Shown piece after piece: positions 48,789 through 58,021 of a stretch of 64,000 nt of DNA (positions are counted from its first letter, which is position 1; each line of letters begins with the position of its first letter). Location: contig JAVJSI010000017.1 of assembly GCA_040219515.1 (NCBI GenBank), forward strand, positions 62,001 through 126,000, read 5' to 3'. The position numbers and the translations under genes were made by a program. The DNA comes from Acidimicrobiales bacterium. Its GTDB lineage: Bacteria; Actinomycetota; Acidimicrobiia; Acidimicrobiales; Aldehydirespiratoraceae. Below the pieces are notes generated by a model, which was not told the DNA's origin, ran no database searches, and saw only the letters and a list, made by a program, of their open reading frames with translations.

Positions 48789-51317
48789 ATGAGTGAGCGC
48801 ATCGAACAGCTGCTGGCCGACATGACCACCGAAGAGAAGGTGGCGACAGTGACCGGGTCGGACATGTGGCACACCCGAGCCAACGATCGTCTCGGAATCC
48901 CGAAGATGAAGGTCACCGATGGGCCGAACGGGGCGCGCGGTGACGGGCTGATGGGCACAGGGGCGATGACGGCCTGCATCCCCTCGGGCGCCGCGCTCGG
49001 CGCGACGTGGGATCCGGCTCTGGTCGAGCGACTCGGCGAGGTGCTGGGCGACGAGGCGCGGGCGAAGAAGGCCCACGTGCTGCTCGCGCCGACGATCAAC
49101 CTCCATCGTTCGCCGAAGGGCGGCCGGAACTTCGAGTGCTACAGCGAGGACCCCGTGCTGACCGGTCGGCTCGCCACAGCGTTCGTCGAGGGCGTGCAGT
49201 CGAAGGGCGTCGCCACGACGCCGAAGCACTTCGTGGGCAACGACTCCGAGTTCGAGCGGAACTCGATCGACACACAGGTCGACGAGCGCACGCTGCGCGA
49301 GGTCTACCTGGTGCCCTTCGAGCACGCGGTCAAGGACGGTGGTGCCTGGGGGGTCATGAGCGCCTACAACCGGCTCAACGGCACCTTCTGTTCGGAGAGT
49401 GAGTGGCTCCTCACGTCGGTCCTGCGCGACGACTGGGGGTTCGACGGGTTCGTGGTCACCGACTGGTTCGCGGCTCGCTCGACGGTCGCCATGGCCGACG
49501 CCGGTCTCAGCCTCGAGATGCCCGGCGAGGGAAAGTTCTACGGTCCTGCCCTGCTCGCGGCGATCGAGGCGGGCGAGGTCGCCACCGCGGCGCTCGACCG
49601 GATCACGCTCGACGTGCTGCGCGCGATGGAACGCACCGGGGCCCTGGACGGCGACGGCGACTTCACGGAAGAGACCCTCGACCGCGCCGAGGACCGGGCG
49701 GTCATCCGGGCTGCGGCTGCGGCCGGTTCTGTGCTCCTGCGCAACGACGGCATTCTCCCCCTCGACGGCGGATCACTCACCAAGATCGCGATGATCGGGC
49801 CCAACGCCTTCAGCGCCAAGGTGATGGGTGGCGGCTCGGCCAAGGTCAACTCGTATCGGGCGACATCACCGTTCGACGCGCTGGCCGAACGGCTTCCCGG
49901 TGTCGAGGTGAACTGGGAGAAGGGCAGCGACATCGACCGGACCACGCCGCCGCTCGGCCGTCCGCTGGTCGACGGCAAGGTGTCGTTTGCGTACCACGAC
50001 GGGCAGGACCTCGAGGGCGACCCGGTCGTCACCCTGCAGCGGTCGACGCTCGAGATGCTGGCCTTCGGCCCGCCGGCGGAGGGTGTGTCGGCGGAATCCT
50101 TCTCGGTCCGGGCGTCGTGCACCGTCGTGCCTGCGGTCGACGGTCTCCACGAGTTCCGATTGGTGCAGTGCGGGCGGGCCCGGGTGCTCGTCGACGGCGA
50201 GGTCGTCATCGACGCGACCCAGGGCGACGTGCCCTCGGGTACCGCGTACTTCGGATTCGGCAGCGCAGAGATCCCTGGCCCGCTCGAGCTCAGGGCCGGG
50301 GTGCCGGTCGAGGTGGTGGTCGAGTTCTCGAACCGCGACGCGGTCCTGCTCGGTGGCTTCACCGTCGGCGTGGTCACCCTGGTCGAGGAGGACCTGCTCG
50401 GCCGGGCCGAAACGCTCGCCGCCACCAGCGACATCGCCATCGTCGTGGTCGGCACCAACGACGACTGGGAGACCGAGGGCCGCGATCGCGACCTCTGGGA
50501 ACTCCCGGGCGATCAGCCCGAACTGATCCGGCGGGTGTGCGCGGCCAACCCCCGCACGATCGTGGTGGTGAACGTCGGCGCCCCCCACGACATGAGTTGG
50601 CTCGATGCGCCCGCCGCGGTGCTCAGCGTCGGGTTCGGCGGACAGGAACTCGGCGATGCGGTGGTCGACATGCTGCTCGGCGACGTGGAACCGAGTGGCC
50701 GGGCACCCACGACGATCGGCGCCCGCTACGAACACTTCGCGGCCTACCCGAACTATCCGGGTGAGAACAGCGTGGTGCGCTACGGCGAGGGCCTGTTCGT
50801 CGGCCATCGTTTCCACGACGTCATGGACATCGAGCCCGCGGTGGCCTTCGGTTCCGGCCTCGGCTACACGAGCTTCTCGATCGGTGCGCCCCGTGGTGCC
50901 ACCCACGCCGCACCGGGCGACACGATCACGGTGGCCGTCGATGTCACCAACACCGGTGATCGGTCGGGGTCCGAAGTGGTGCAGGTCTATGTCGAGCCGA
51001 TCGACCCGTCGGTGCTCCGCCCCGTGCGGGAGCTCAAGGCCTTCCGCAAGATCACGCTGGAGCCGGGGGCCACCGAAACGGTGACGCTCGAGCTCGATCC
51101 GCGCGCGTTCGCGTACTACGACGTCGGCGATCAGGAGTGGGAGAGCCTTCAGGCAGGTATGCCGGTGCCGGCCCACGGCGACACCCGGCATCGTCAGACC
51201 GCAGGATGGTACGTCGACCCCGGCCGCTACCGGATCGTCGTCGGTCGCTCGTCCCGGGAGTTCGCCGGCGATCTGTTGGTCACTCTCGACGGCGAGGAGG
51301 CGTTCCTCGATCGCTGA
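48789..51317 (+). CDS. Glycoside hydrolase family 3 beta-glucosidase with PA14 domain
   Basis: This 842-residue GH3 enzyme opens with a TIM-barrel domain (NINLHRS-like APTINLHRSPKGGRNFE, TTPKHFVGND) and has the nucleophile Asp in GFVVTDWFA near residue 225. An alpha/beta sandwich follows, a PA14 carbohydrate-binding domain is inserted at about 395-540, and a fibronectin-like domain closes the C-terminus. It removes terminal beta-glucosyl or related residues from oligosaccharides or glycosides. There is no signal peptide, so it acts on imported substrates. It could trim glycosides, but no link to the peptide cluster is shown. Confidence 0.92.
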   Translation: MSERIEQLLADMTTEEKVATVTGSDMWHTRANDRLGIPKMKVTDGPNGARGDGLMGTGAMTACIPSGAALGATWDPALVERLGEVLGDEARAKKAHVLLAPTINLHRSPKGGRNFECYSEDPVLTGRLATAFVEGVQSKGVATTPKHFVGNDSEFERNSIDTQVDERTLREVYLVPFEHAVKDGGAWGVMSAYNRLNGTFCSESEWLLTSVLRDDWGFDGFVVTDWFAARSTVAMADAGLSLEMPGEGKFYGPALLAAIEAGEVATAALDRITLDVLRAMERTGALDGDGDFTEETLDRAEDRAVIRAAAAAGSVLLRNDGILPLDGGSLTKIAMIGPNAFSAKVMGGGSAKVNSYRATSPFDALAERLPGVEVNWEKGSDIDRTTPPLGRPLVDGKVSFAYHDGQDLEGDPVVTLQRSTLEMLAFGPPAEGVSAESFSVRASCTVVPAVDGLHEFRLVQCGRARVLVDGEVVIDATQGDVPSGTAYFGFGSAEIPGPLELRAGVPVEVVVEFSNRDAVLLGGFTVGVVTLVEEDLLGRAETLAATSDIAIVVVGTNDDWETEGRDRDLWELPGDQPELIRRVCAANPRTIVVVNVGAPHDMSWLDAPAAVLSVGFGGQELGDAVVDMLLGDVEPSGRAPTTIGARYEHFAAYPNYPGENSVVRYGEGLFVGHRFHDVMDIEPAVAFGSGLGYTSFSIGAPRGATHAAPGDTITVAVDVTNTGDRSGSEVVQVYVEPIDPSVLRPVRELKAFRKITLEPGATETVTLELDPRAFAYYDVGDQEWESLQAGMPVPAHGDTRHRQTAGWYVDPGRYRIVVGRSSREFAGDLLVTLDGEEAFLDR

Positions 51318-51324
51318 GCCGGCC

Positions 51325-52089
51325 TCAGACGGCCGTGAAGCCGATCAGGTTGTGGGTGACGATCGCGTCGTCGGCGCCGCGATCGTGCACCTTCACCACG
51401 GCATTGTCGTCGCCGATCGGTTCGACAATGGCCTCGAACGGGCCGACGCGCCCCATCGTGATGTAGCGGACATCGAAGCTGGTGGCGACGAGCGAACGAC
51501 CGGATGCCTCGAGCTGACGCAGTGCCGCGAGTTCGGCCAGCAACGCGGCCACCCCTCCCTGCAGGATGCCGGCGGGGTTGAGCAGGTCTCGACGATGGTC
51601 GACCTGGAGACCGTGCGCGGTGGGCTGCGCCGCCAACAGATCGACCAGCGGGGCGTCCGGCGGTTGCCAGACCGACATCGAGTCGCTCGGGAAGTGGGGG
51701 CGGGGCGGGTCCTGTTCGCGACGGGCCAGGCGAACGAAGGTCGACACGCCGGTTGCGGTGGCGTTGCCGTCGTCGTCGACCATGGGGAGGTCCACCGAGA
51801 TCGTCCGCCCGGCCCGTTGCACGACCGGCGTGCCCGTGATGCGACCGGTGCCCGTCGGGTCCCGCCGGATTCCGATGTCGACCGTGAAGCTCCAGTCGTC
51901 GCCGGAGGCCATCTCGGCGGCCCAGCCGGCACCGACATCGACGAGCATCACGAGCGTGGCCGCGAACGGCACGTCGTGGTGGCAGATCTCGGGCGACACC
52001 TGGAGCCAACACTCGGCGTGGTCGCCCACGCGTCGCATGTGCGCGCCCATCTGGGTGAGCACGGATCGGGGTTGTCCGGGATCGTTCAC
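51325..52089 (-). CDS. Double-hotdog thioesterase family protein
   Basis: This 254-residue protein has two hotdog halves, the second with LLNPAGILQGGVAALLAELAA, close to the PaaI/acyl-CoA thioesterase pattern. The first half is diverged. It probably hydrolyses an acyl-CoA. The GTG start at 52089 is supported by the minus-strand -10 box TAGCTT (52102-52097), 7 bases upstream. It converges on the GH3 gene with a 7-base gap. Confidence 0.75.
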   Translation of the reverse strand: MNDPGQPRSVLTQMGAHMRRVGDHAECWLQVSPEICHHDVPFAATLVMLVDVGAGWAAEMASGDDWSFTVDIGIRRDPTGTGRITGTPVVQRAGRTISVDLPMVDDDGNATATGVSTFVRLARREQDPPRPHFPSDSMSVWQPPDAPLVDLLAAQPTAHGLQVDHRRDLLNPAGILQGGVAALLAELAALRQLEASGRSLVATSFDVRYITMGRVGPFEAIVEPIGDDNAVVKVHDRGADDAIVTHNLIGFTAV

Positions 52090-52096
52090 CGGTCGG

Positions 52097-52102
52097 AAGC
52101 TA
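52097..52102 (-). promoter_or_regulatory. -10 box of leaderless thioesterase gene
   Basis: TAGCTT on the minus strand lies 7 bases before the GTG at 52089, with no ribosome binding site. Confidence 0.5.
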
Positions 52103-52132
52103 GCGCCCCGCGCGGAGCGCAGGCGAAGTCGA

Positions 52133-52708
52133 TCAGGCCGGGTCGTTGACCGGTGCGGCGCTGCGCAGCGCGACGCCGAGGCCGATGAGCAGTGTCGCCA
52201 CCATCACGAGGATCATGATCTCGCGCGGACCGGTGTCGGCGAGGTCGTCCTCCTGCACCACGCTCGTGCCGAGCACCTCGACGTCGGGTTCGGTCTCCTC
52301 GACGACGTCTTCGGTCTCCTCGACGACGTCGGCCCCTGGCGTGACGATCTGGAACGCCTGATTGGTGCGGGCCTCGTCGCCCACGAAGACGGCGATGCCC
52401 TCGGCGGGGATGTTCCAGTTCACGACCATGATCGCTTGGCCGCTCGCGTCGGTGGTCGTCGCCACGACCTCGGTGAGATCGCAGTTGGCCGTCGACGGGT
52501 CGAGTTCGTCGCCCTCGGCGGGAACGGTGCAGGGCACGGTGTAGATCGGCGTGTCCGGCGTGAAGTCGGTCACCTCGATCGTGAGTTCGACATCGCCTTC
52601 CGGCGGTGCCGCCGGCGTGACCTCGATCTCGGCCGCCAGCGCGATGCCGGTACCGGCCATGGTGGTGCCGATCACCGCGAACAGCACGGTCGCCAGAATT
52701 CGCCTCAT
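52133..52708 (-). CDS. Secreted surface protein with LAXTG sortase signal
   Basis: This 191-residue protein has a signal peptide (MRRILATVLFAVIG, cleavage near ALA at about residue 26), a beta-rich domain of about 100 residues with two Cys, and an acidic repeat of VVEETE. It ends with LADTG at 156-160, a hydrophobic helix and a short tail with Arg. LAXTG is the signal used by class E sortases of actinobacteria, so wall anchoring is likely. No sortase gene is in the window. The ATG follows GAGGGGA. Confidence 0.7.
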   Translation of the reverse strand: MRRILATVLFAVIGTTMAGTGIALAAEIEVTPAAPPEGDVELTIEVTDFTPDTPIYTVPCTVPAEGDELDPSTANCDLTEVVATTTDASGQAIMVVNWNIPAEGIAVFVGDEARTNQAFQIVTPGADVVEETEDVVEETEPDVEVLGTSVVQEDDLADTGPREIMILVMVATLLIGLGVALRSAAPVNDPA

Positions 52709-52888
52709 GTCGTTCCCCTCCAACGGGTTGTCGCCGGAGGGCCACTCCGGCACCACGCAGAGTAGCAGGGCAACCACAGCTTGTCATCTCCCGTCGGGAA
52801 AGCCGGGAACGAAACGCGGTGTCGCGGCGTTTCCTTCTCCGCTGGGCCAGTGTTGGACCACGCAGCGTTGAACCCAAGAGGAGAGCCC

Positions 52889-53533
52889 ATGCGTTTCGGA
52901 CGCGACAAGCAGACCATGCCCGAGCCGGCGGACGCCCTGCCCGGTCGTCCCGATCCGGTGCCGGTTCCCGACGCCCACCTGGTCCTGGGGACGCCGCTCG
53001 ACGGGCCCTACCCCGACGGGATGGAGACGGCGTTGTTCGGCCTCGGCTGTTTCTGGGGGGCCGAGAAGTTCTTCTGGGGCCTCGACGGCGTCCACACGAC
53101 AGCCGTCGGCTACGCGGGCGGCTTCACGCCGAATCCCACCTATGAAGAGGTGTGCACCGGGCGCACCGGTCACAACGAGGTGGCGTTGGTGGTGTTCGAC
53201 CCCAGCGTGGTCTCCTACGAGCAGCTCCTGAAGGTCTTCTGGGAGGTCCACGACCCCACCCAGTTCATGCGTCAGCACAACGACATCGGCACCCAGTACC
53301 GCAGCGAGATCTACGTCTACTCCGACGAGCAGCGGGCGACGGCCGAGGCGAGCAAGGCCCGCTACCAGGACGCGTTGAGCAGCCGCGGTTTCGGCGAGAT
53401 CGAGACCACCATCGTCGATGCGCCGACGTTCTATTTCGCCGAGCCGTACCACCAGCAGTATCTCCACCGGAACCCCGGCGGCTACTGCAACCACGGCGTC
53501 TGCCAGGTCCCCTACGCCCTTGCCGAGACCTGA
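52889..53533 (+). CDS. msrA: Peptide methionine sulfoxide reductase A
   Basis: This 214-residue enzyme reduces methionine-S-sulfoxide in proteins. The catalytic Cys54 lies in GCFWGAEKFFW, followed by GYAGGFTPNPTYEEVCTG and VHDPTQ. The resolving Cys residues are in the C-terminal GGYCNHGVC. An N-terminal stretch of about 45 residues precedes the domain. The ATG follows AGAGGAG at good spacing. A palindromic G-rich element, also found after ctaG, lies between this gene and the convergent SDR gene. Confidence 0.95.
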   Translation: MRFGRDKQTMPEPADALPGRPDPVPVPDAHLVLGTPLDGPYPDGMETALFGLGCFWGAEKFFWGLDGVHTTAVGYAGGFTPNPTYEEVCTGRTGHNEVALVVFDPSVVSYEQLLKVFWEVHDPTQFMRQHNDIGTQYRSEIYVYSDEQRATAEASKARYQDALSSRGFGEIETTIVDAPTFYFAEPYHQQYLHRNPGGYCNHGVCQVPYALAET

Positions 53534-53544
53534 CGCCCCTCCAT

Positions 53545-53626
53545 CACCCACCCCAAAACCCGGCAACTTGATGGAGTTGACCACCGCGAAGGTGGTCAAC
53601 CCGCATCAATTTGCGGGGTGGGGGGG
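53545..53626. terminator. G-rich palindromic element between msrA and SDR (copy 2)
   Basis: Three nested arms can pair: CCCACCCC (53547-53554) with GGGGTGGG (53615-53622), CAACTTGATG (53564-53573) with CATCAATTTG (53604-53613, one mismatch), and TTGACCACC (53577-53585) with GGTGGTCAA (53591-53599) around GCGAA. The right half matches the element at 1311-1362. Lying between convergent genes, it is well placed to stop both. Confidence 0.6.
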
Positions 53627-54562
53627 TCAGATGGATTGGGCGGGGAAGCCGGGGCCCTCGTGGTCGGTGCCGTTCATGTTGGCGTTGAGTCGGGCGGCCT
53701 TCATCAGCTTCTCCATGACGGGGCCGAGATCCGACGGGTCGTCGGTCTGGGTCTCGACCGGGCCGAGGTGCCAGCCCTCGGCGATGCCGAGCTTGGGACC
53801 ACGGATGTCGAACACGCGACCGGTGACGTTGGCACCCTCGGGCGAGGCGAGCCAGGTGGTCACGATCGAGATCCAGCGCGGCGACATGGCTTCCATCATC
53901 TCGTCGGTGAGGTTGTCCTCGCCGCCCATCAGCGGGATGGTGAGCCGCGAGACCGCGGTGGGGGCGAGACAGTTGACGGTGACGCCGTACTTCACGAGCT
54001 CCTGCGCGGCGATCACGGAGAACGCGGCGATGCCGGCCTTGGCGGCGCCGTAGTTGGTCTGGCCGACGTTGCCGTAGATGCCGGAGGGCGACGCGGTGTT
54101 GATGATGCGGCCGTAGACCTCTTCGCCGGCCTTGGCCTTGGCGCGCCAGTGCACGGAGGCGTGGTGGGCCGGGCCGAAGGTGCCCTTGAGGTGGACGGCC
54201 ATGATGGCGTCCCAGTCCTCTTCGGTCATCGAGAACAGCATGCGATCGCGCAGGATGCCGGCGTTGTTGACGACGATGTGGATGTCGCCGAACGTGTCGA
54301 TGGCCTGATCGATCATGGCCTTGGCCTCGTCGAACTTCGCGACGTTGCCGCCGTTGACGACGGCCTTGCCGCCCATGGCCTCGATCTCGGCCACGACCTC
54401 CTGGGCCGGGCTGGCGTCGCCGCCCTCGCCGTGGATGTCGCCGCCCAGGTCGTTGACGACCACGGACGCGCCGTGCTCGGCGAACATCAGGGCGTGTTCG
54501 CGGCCGATTCCTCGTCCGGCACCGGTGATGAGAGCGACCTTGCCCTCGAGAAGCTTGCTCAT
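53627..54562 (-). CDS. SDR-family dehydrogenase (multifunctional-enzyme-type HSD17B4-like)
   Basis: This 311-residue short-chain dehydrogenase has GKVALITGAGRGIGREHALM, the NDLGGD segment typical of peroxisomal-type hydroxyacyl-CoA dehydrogenases, VNNAGILRDRM, and the catalytic YGAAKAGI. It probably oxidises a 3-hydroxyacyl-CoA or steroid-like substrate. The extra 40 residues at the C-terminus are of unknown use. Its stop lies right at the edge of the palindromic element after msrA. Upstream, 123 bases to the next gene hold nothing recognised. Confidence 0.85.
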   Translation of the reverse strand: MSKLLEGKVALITGAGRGIGREHALMFAEHGASVVVNDLGGDIHGEGGDASPAQEVVAEIEAMGGKAVVNGGNVAKFDEAKAMIDQAIDTFGDIHIVVNNAGILRDRMLFSMTEEDWDAIMAVHLKGTFGPAHHASVHWRAKAKAGEEVYGRIINTASPSGIYGNVGQTNYGAAKAGIAAFSVIAAQELVKYGVTVNCLAPTAVSRLTIPLMGGEDNLTDEMMEAMSPRWISIVTTWLASPEGANVTGRVFDIRGPKLGIAEGWHLGPVETQTDDPSDLGPVMEKLMKAARLNANMNGTDHEGPGFPAQSI

Positions 54563-54685
54563 GTCCCCTCCCGGGGGTTTGGTTCTCGTCCCGGCCCGCC
54601 GCGTTGGGCGGTGTCCGGTCCGCCGGATGGCGGGATGTGAACGATCGTTAGCGTGCCACGGACAGCGGCAAACGGCTACTCGCGC

Positions 54686-55405
54686 CTACGGATCGACCCA
54701 CCCGTTGGGCAGGCACCCGTCGAGGCCCTTGGTCTGTTGCATCATCACCGGAGCGACCTCGCCGACACCGGGACACGACTCGTGGTCGGGGCCGACGATG
54801 TAGTGACCGACCTCGTGGTTCACGAGATAGTGCCGGTAGGTCTCCAGGTCGGTGGGCCAGTCGTCGGTGGCACCGAACCAGCGCAACGAGTTGAAGGCGA
54901 TCCATCCGTTGCGGGCACAGGAGTAGCGCCCGACCGTCTGGAGCGGGGCGCACATCTCGTCGACGTCATCGGGCAGGGCGACGATCATCGTGAAGTCGCC
55001 GCCGTCGTCGAGGAGCTCGAAGCCGACGCCGCGCCCGACCCAACTGCGTTCGTCCCGGAGGGTGTCGGCCACGAACCGGGCCACCTCGTCTCGGGTGAGG
55101 TCGACACCGTCGCCCACCTCGACGGAGAAGCGGATCATCGGTGACCCGTCGATCCGCAGCTCGGGTGGCCCGCCGGGCAGGCTCGTCGTCGGCGTGGTTG
55201 TCGTCGTCGGGGTGGGCGTCGATGTGGTGGTCGTCGGGGTCGTCGTCGGGGTCGTCGTCGTTGTCGGGGTGGGCTTCGATGTGGTGGTGGTGGTCGTCGT
55301 GGCGGGCGCCACGTCGACGTCGGAGGTGCCGCAGCCGGCCAGCCAGATCGCCGCGACGACGACCACGCTCATCGCGCACCCTCTCCTCGTGTGCCTGTTC
55401 ATCAT
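54686..55405 (-). CDS. DUF3152 lipoprotein, putative zinc protease
   Basis: This 239-residue protein has a lipobox LAGC after a basic start and a hydrophobic stretch, so it should be lipid-anchored outside the membrane. A Thr/Pro-rich linker of about 45 residues follows. The DUF3152 domain ends with NHEVGHYIVGPDHESC, an HExxH-like zinc site written HEVGH, and APVMMQQT. The ATG at 55405 overlaps the preceding stop by 4 bases and supplies the positively charged n-region. A downstream ATG at 55372 has a good GGAG but would lose that charge. Confidence 0.75.
   Translation of the reverse strand: MMNRHTRRGCAMSVVVVAAIWLAGCGTSDVDVAPATTTTTTTSKPTPTTTTTPTTTPTTTTSTPTPTTTTTPTTSLPGGPPELRIDGSPMIRFSVEVGDGVDLTRDEVARFVADTLRDERSWVGRGVGFELLDDGGDFTMIVALPDDVDEMCAPLQTVGRYSCARNGWIAFNSLRWFGATDDWPTDLETYRHYLVNHEVGHYIVGPDHESCPGVGEVAPVMMQQTKGLDGCLPNGWVDP
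55206..55289. repeat. Imperfect 57-bp-period repeat coding the Thr/Pro linker
   Basis: A 27-base unit beginning GTCGGGGTGGGC occurs at 55206-55232 and again at 55263-55289 with few changes, separated by GTC-rich DNA. It encodes the Thr/Pro linker of the lipoprotein on the minus strand. Confidence 0.7.
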
Positions 55406-56091
55406 GCGCCTGTCTCTCCAGCGCGCTGGAGCGCCCAGGTGAGTCCGCCGGCATGGCATTCGTGCTTGCGGCCGTCGGCGATGAGGCCGGGCATGATCGC
55501 AGCGGATCGCTGGATGGCTTCGTCCACCCCGATACCGGCGGTCTCGTAGATCGTCATGTGGTTGGCGCCGCCCGTGCGTGGCTTCGTTCGGCGCCAACGA
55601 GTGCCGGCCACGAACGCGCCGCTCTCCATCATGTCGGGCAGATGCCGGGTCTCGTACCAGTCGTCCCACTCGTCGATGCGAGTCGGATCGGTGCTCAAGA
55701 CGTGGGCGATGATCAGCCCGCTCACCTCTACGTCGGCCTCGCCGGACGGGGGGTCGACCACGATGCCGTCGCCGGCGCGGGTCCAGTGGTCGCGTTGGAT
55801 CTCAGCGTGATGGAACACCACTGCCTGCCGATCTTCTGCCTCTCGATCTGTGTTGCGAGCGGTCGCGATGGCATGGTCGTGGTCGTGGGTCCGGTCGCCG
55901 GGCAGGTGCAGGACGTGGCTGTGACCGGCTCCGGGAAGGCCGGGGCGGGCCGGGTCGAGCAGCCTCCAGAGGGCACCATCGTGGGCCGCGGCGTGCGGCG
56001 CCAACCACTCGACCCACGCATCCTGCTCGCCGGCGCGGGTGGTCTTCGTCGCAATGAGCACGAGATCCGCCAGCGCGTGCAGTGCGACCAT
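55402..56091 (-). CDS. Probable EthD-like dimeric alpha/beta-barrel protein
   Basis: This 229-residue soluble protein seems to contain two ferredoxin-like halves. The second half has DEWDDWYETRHLPDMMESG, a pattern common in EthD and related dimeric alpha/beta-barrel proteins, and ends HMTIYETAGIG. The function is unknown. It starts 5 bases after the thiolase stop and overlaps the lipoprotein start by 4 bases, so it is part of a run of minus-strand genes. The family call rests on pattern only. Confidence 0.5.
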   Translation of the reverse strand: MVALHALADLVLIATKTTRAGEQDAWVEWLAPHAAAHDGALWRLLDPARPGLPGAGHSHVLHLPGDRTHDHDHAIATARNTDREAEDRQAVVFHHAEIQRDHWTRAGDGIVVDPPSGEADVEVSGLIIAHVLSTDPTRIDEWDDWYETRHLPDMMESGAFVAGTRWRRTKPRTGGANHMTIYETAGIGVDEAIQRSAAIMPGLIADGRKHECHAGGLTWALQRAGETGA

Positions 56092-56096
56092 CGGGG

Positions 56097-57278
56097 TCAG
56101 CGAACCCGGAGCAGCATGGCGTCGCCCTGGCCGCCACCACCGCAGAGCGCGGCGGCACCGACACCGCCACCCCGGCGGGCCAGCTCGTAGGCGAGGGTGA
56201 TCGCCAGCCGAGTGCCACTCATGCCGATCGGGTGTCCGAGGGCGATGGCACCACCGTTGACGTTGACGACGTCGTCGGGCAGCCCGAGCTCGGCCATCGA
56301 GGCGATGGAGACGGCGGCGAACGCTTCGTTGAACTCGAACAGGTCGACGTCGGACAGCGCCATCCCGGCCCGCTCCAATGCACGGGCGGTGGCCCGACTG
56401 GGCTGGGTGAGCAGCGAGGTGTCGGGGCCGGCGACCTCGGCGTAGTCGATGATCTCGGCCAGCGGCGCGACGCCGAGCTTCTCGGCCATCGACTTGGTGG
56501 TGACGACCACCGCGGCGCCACCGTCGGACAGCTGCGACGCATTGCCGGCAGTGACGTTGCCGCCGTCGGCGAACGCGGCTCGAAGGCCGCCCAACGACTC
56601 GGCCGTGGTGCCGACCCGGATGCCTTCGTCGTCCGCGACGATCACGGGATCGCCCTTTCGTTGGGGGATCGCCACCGGCACGATCTCGTCGACGAAGAGG
56701 CCGTCCTTCTGGGCTCGGGCCGCCCGGTCGTGGGACTGGGCCGACACCTCGTCCATGGCGGCGCGACCGATGTCGGCTTCGGCGGCGTGCCGTTCGGTGC
56801 CGGCGCCCATGAGTTCGTTCTCGAACGAGCAGTAGAGGCCGTCGTAGGTGAGCGAATCGGGCATCGTCGCGTTGCCGTAGCCGTAGCCGTTGCGGGCCTG
56901 GGGCAGGAGGTAGGGCGCCTGGGTCATCGACTCCATGCCACCCGCCACCACGATCTCGGCCTCGCCGAGCGCGATCATGCGATGTGCCTGTTGGATTGCG
57001 TTGAGACCCGACGGGCAGGCCTTGTTGAGTCCCGTCGACGGCACGCTCATGGGGATGCCACCGGCAACGGCCGCCTGGCGGGCGGGGACCTGCCCGGCGC
57101 CGGCCTGCACGACCTGCCCCATGTAGACGTAGTCGACCTGGTCGCCGCTGAGTCCGGCGCGCTTCAGCGCCTCCGCGATGGCGATGCCGCCGAGCTCGGT
57201 GCCGCTGAGGCCGGCGAGTCCGCCGTTGAACCTGCCGATCGGGGTGCGGGCACCGCTGAGAATCACGGACTCGGCCAC
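56097..57278 (-). CDS. Acetyl-CoA C-acyltransferase (thiolase)
   Basis: This 393-residue thiolase cleaves or forms 3-ketoacyl-CoA. The nucleophilic Cys lies in NKACPSGLNAIQ near residue 88, with NEAFAAVSIA, ALGHPIGMSGTR and the second catalytic Cys in ALCGGGGQGDAM. The length is standard. The GTG at 57278 follows AGGAG with 6-base spacing; the frame stays open upstream through sequence that lacks thiolase homology. It may act in beta-oxidation with the 3-hydroxyacyl-CoA dehydrogenase at 60690. Confidence 0.95.
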   Translation of the reverse strand: MAESVILSGARTPIGRFNGGLAGLSGTELGGIAIAEALKRAGLSGDQVDYVYMGQVVQAGAGQVPARQAAVAGGIPMSVPSTGLNKACPSGLNAIQQAHRMIALGEAEIVVAGGMESMTQAPYLLPQARNGYGYGNATMPDSLTYDGLYCSFENELMGAGTERHAAEADIGRAAMDEVSAQSHDRAARAQKDGLFVDEIVPVAIPQRKGDPVIVADDEGIRVGTTAESLGGLRAAFADGGNVTAGNASQLSDGGAAVVVTTKSMAEKLGVAPLAEIIDYAEVAGPDTSLLTQPSRATARALERAGMALSDVDLFEFNEAFAAVSIASMAELGLPDDVVNVNGGAIALGHPIGMSGTRLAITLAYELARRGGGVGAAALCGGGGQGDAMLLRVR

Positions 57279-57360
57279 GATGAACTCCTGTCGTTCGAGC
57301 GTGGTGCCGAGGGTATCGGAGCAGCGGCGCAGCGGAGAAACAGCGCCGAGGAGGGTGTCG

Positions 57361-57825
57361 TTATGCGGTGGCGGGTACCCGCAGCAGCAGCCGCAGGATG
57401 TCGTTGGCGAAGTCGTTGGCCCGGTGGTCCGACGGCAGGTCGAACTGGGCGACGGACCAGTCCGCGAAGGTGAAGCGGATCTTCGCCAACGCGATGCGGG
57501 CCGGAACGATCTCGACCTGGTGGACCGCACCGAGTGAGTCGGAGCCGCAGATCGCGACCTCGTTGCCGATGCGGCCCTTGTGGCACCAGAGGACCCGGCG
57601 GTCGGTCACGACCACGAGGTTGGTGCGGTTGGGCATGGCACCCTCACCGGTCATGGCGCCCTTGGGGGCCTGGTTGAAGACCGACGGGCCGAGCAGCGCG
57701 AGGGTGGTCTCGTAGGCCCGATCCTCGACCTTGCCGCCGGCGACGACCGGGCGGAAAGCCTCGACGCGCTCGCCCGGTTCCAGAGCGTGGCGCAGTGCGT
57801 CTTCGATCTGATCACGGGTGCTCAT
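57361..57825 (-). CDS. Hypothetical protein, possibly PH-like
   Basis: This 154-residue soluble protein was not recognised. The strand pattern NLVVVTDRRVLWCHKGRIG resembles bacterial PH-like domains that begin a barrel, and the tail ends in a helix. The ATG follows AGGAG with 8-base spacing. It lies upstream of the thiolase on the same strand, with an 82-base gap that has no recognised element, and is divergent from a small membrane protein gene. Confidence 0.45.
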   Translation of the reverse strand: MSTRDQIEDALRHALEPGERVEAFRPVVAGGKVEDRAYETTLALLGPSVFNQAPKGAMTGEGAMPNRTNLVVVTDRRVLWCHKGRIGNEVAICGSDSLGAVHQVEIVPARIALAKIRFTFADWSVAQFDLPSDHRANDFANDILRLLLRVPATA

Positions 57826-58021
57826 GTTCGGGTCTCCTGGTGGTCGAGTCCTCGGCGGACGGTGGCTGACCTTTCTTCGGACCGAATGACATCAGGCTTC
57901 GCGTGATCGGGTCGTACGGTCCACGCGGATGGACCACTCGGCCCAGTTCTCCCACCTCGGAAGGGCCCGCACGGGCGGACGACGCGGGAATCGGGTGGTG
58001 CCGGTGTGCGACGATGCCGGG

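Noticed and set aside
55190-55310. CRISPR-like or satellite repeat
   Set aside because: The repeats are imperfect, lie in frame and encode the Thr/Pro linker of the lipoprotein; there are no spacers or cas genes.
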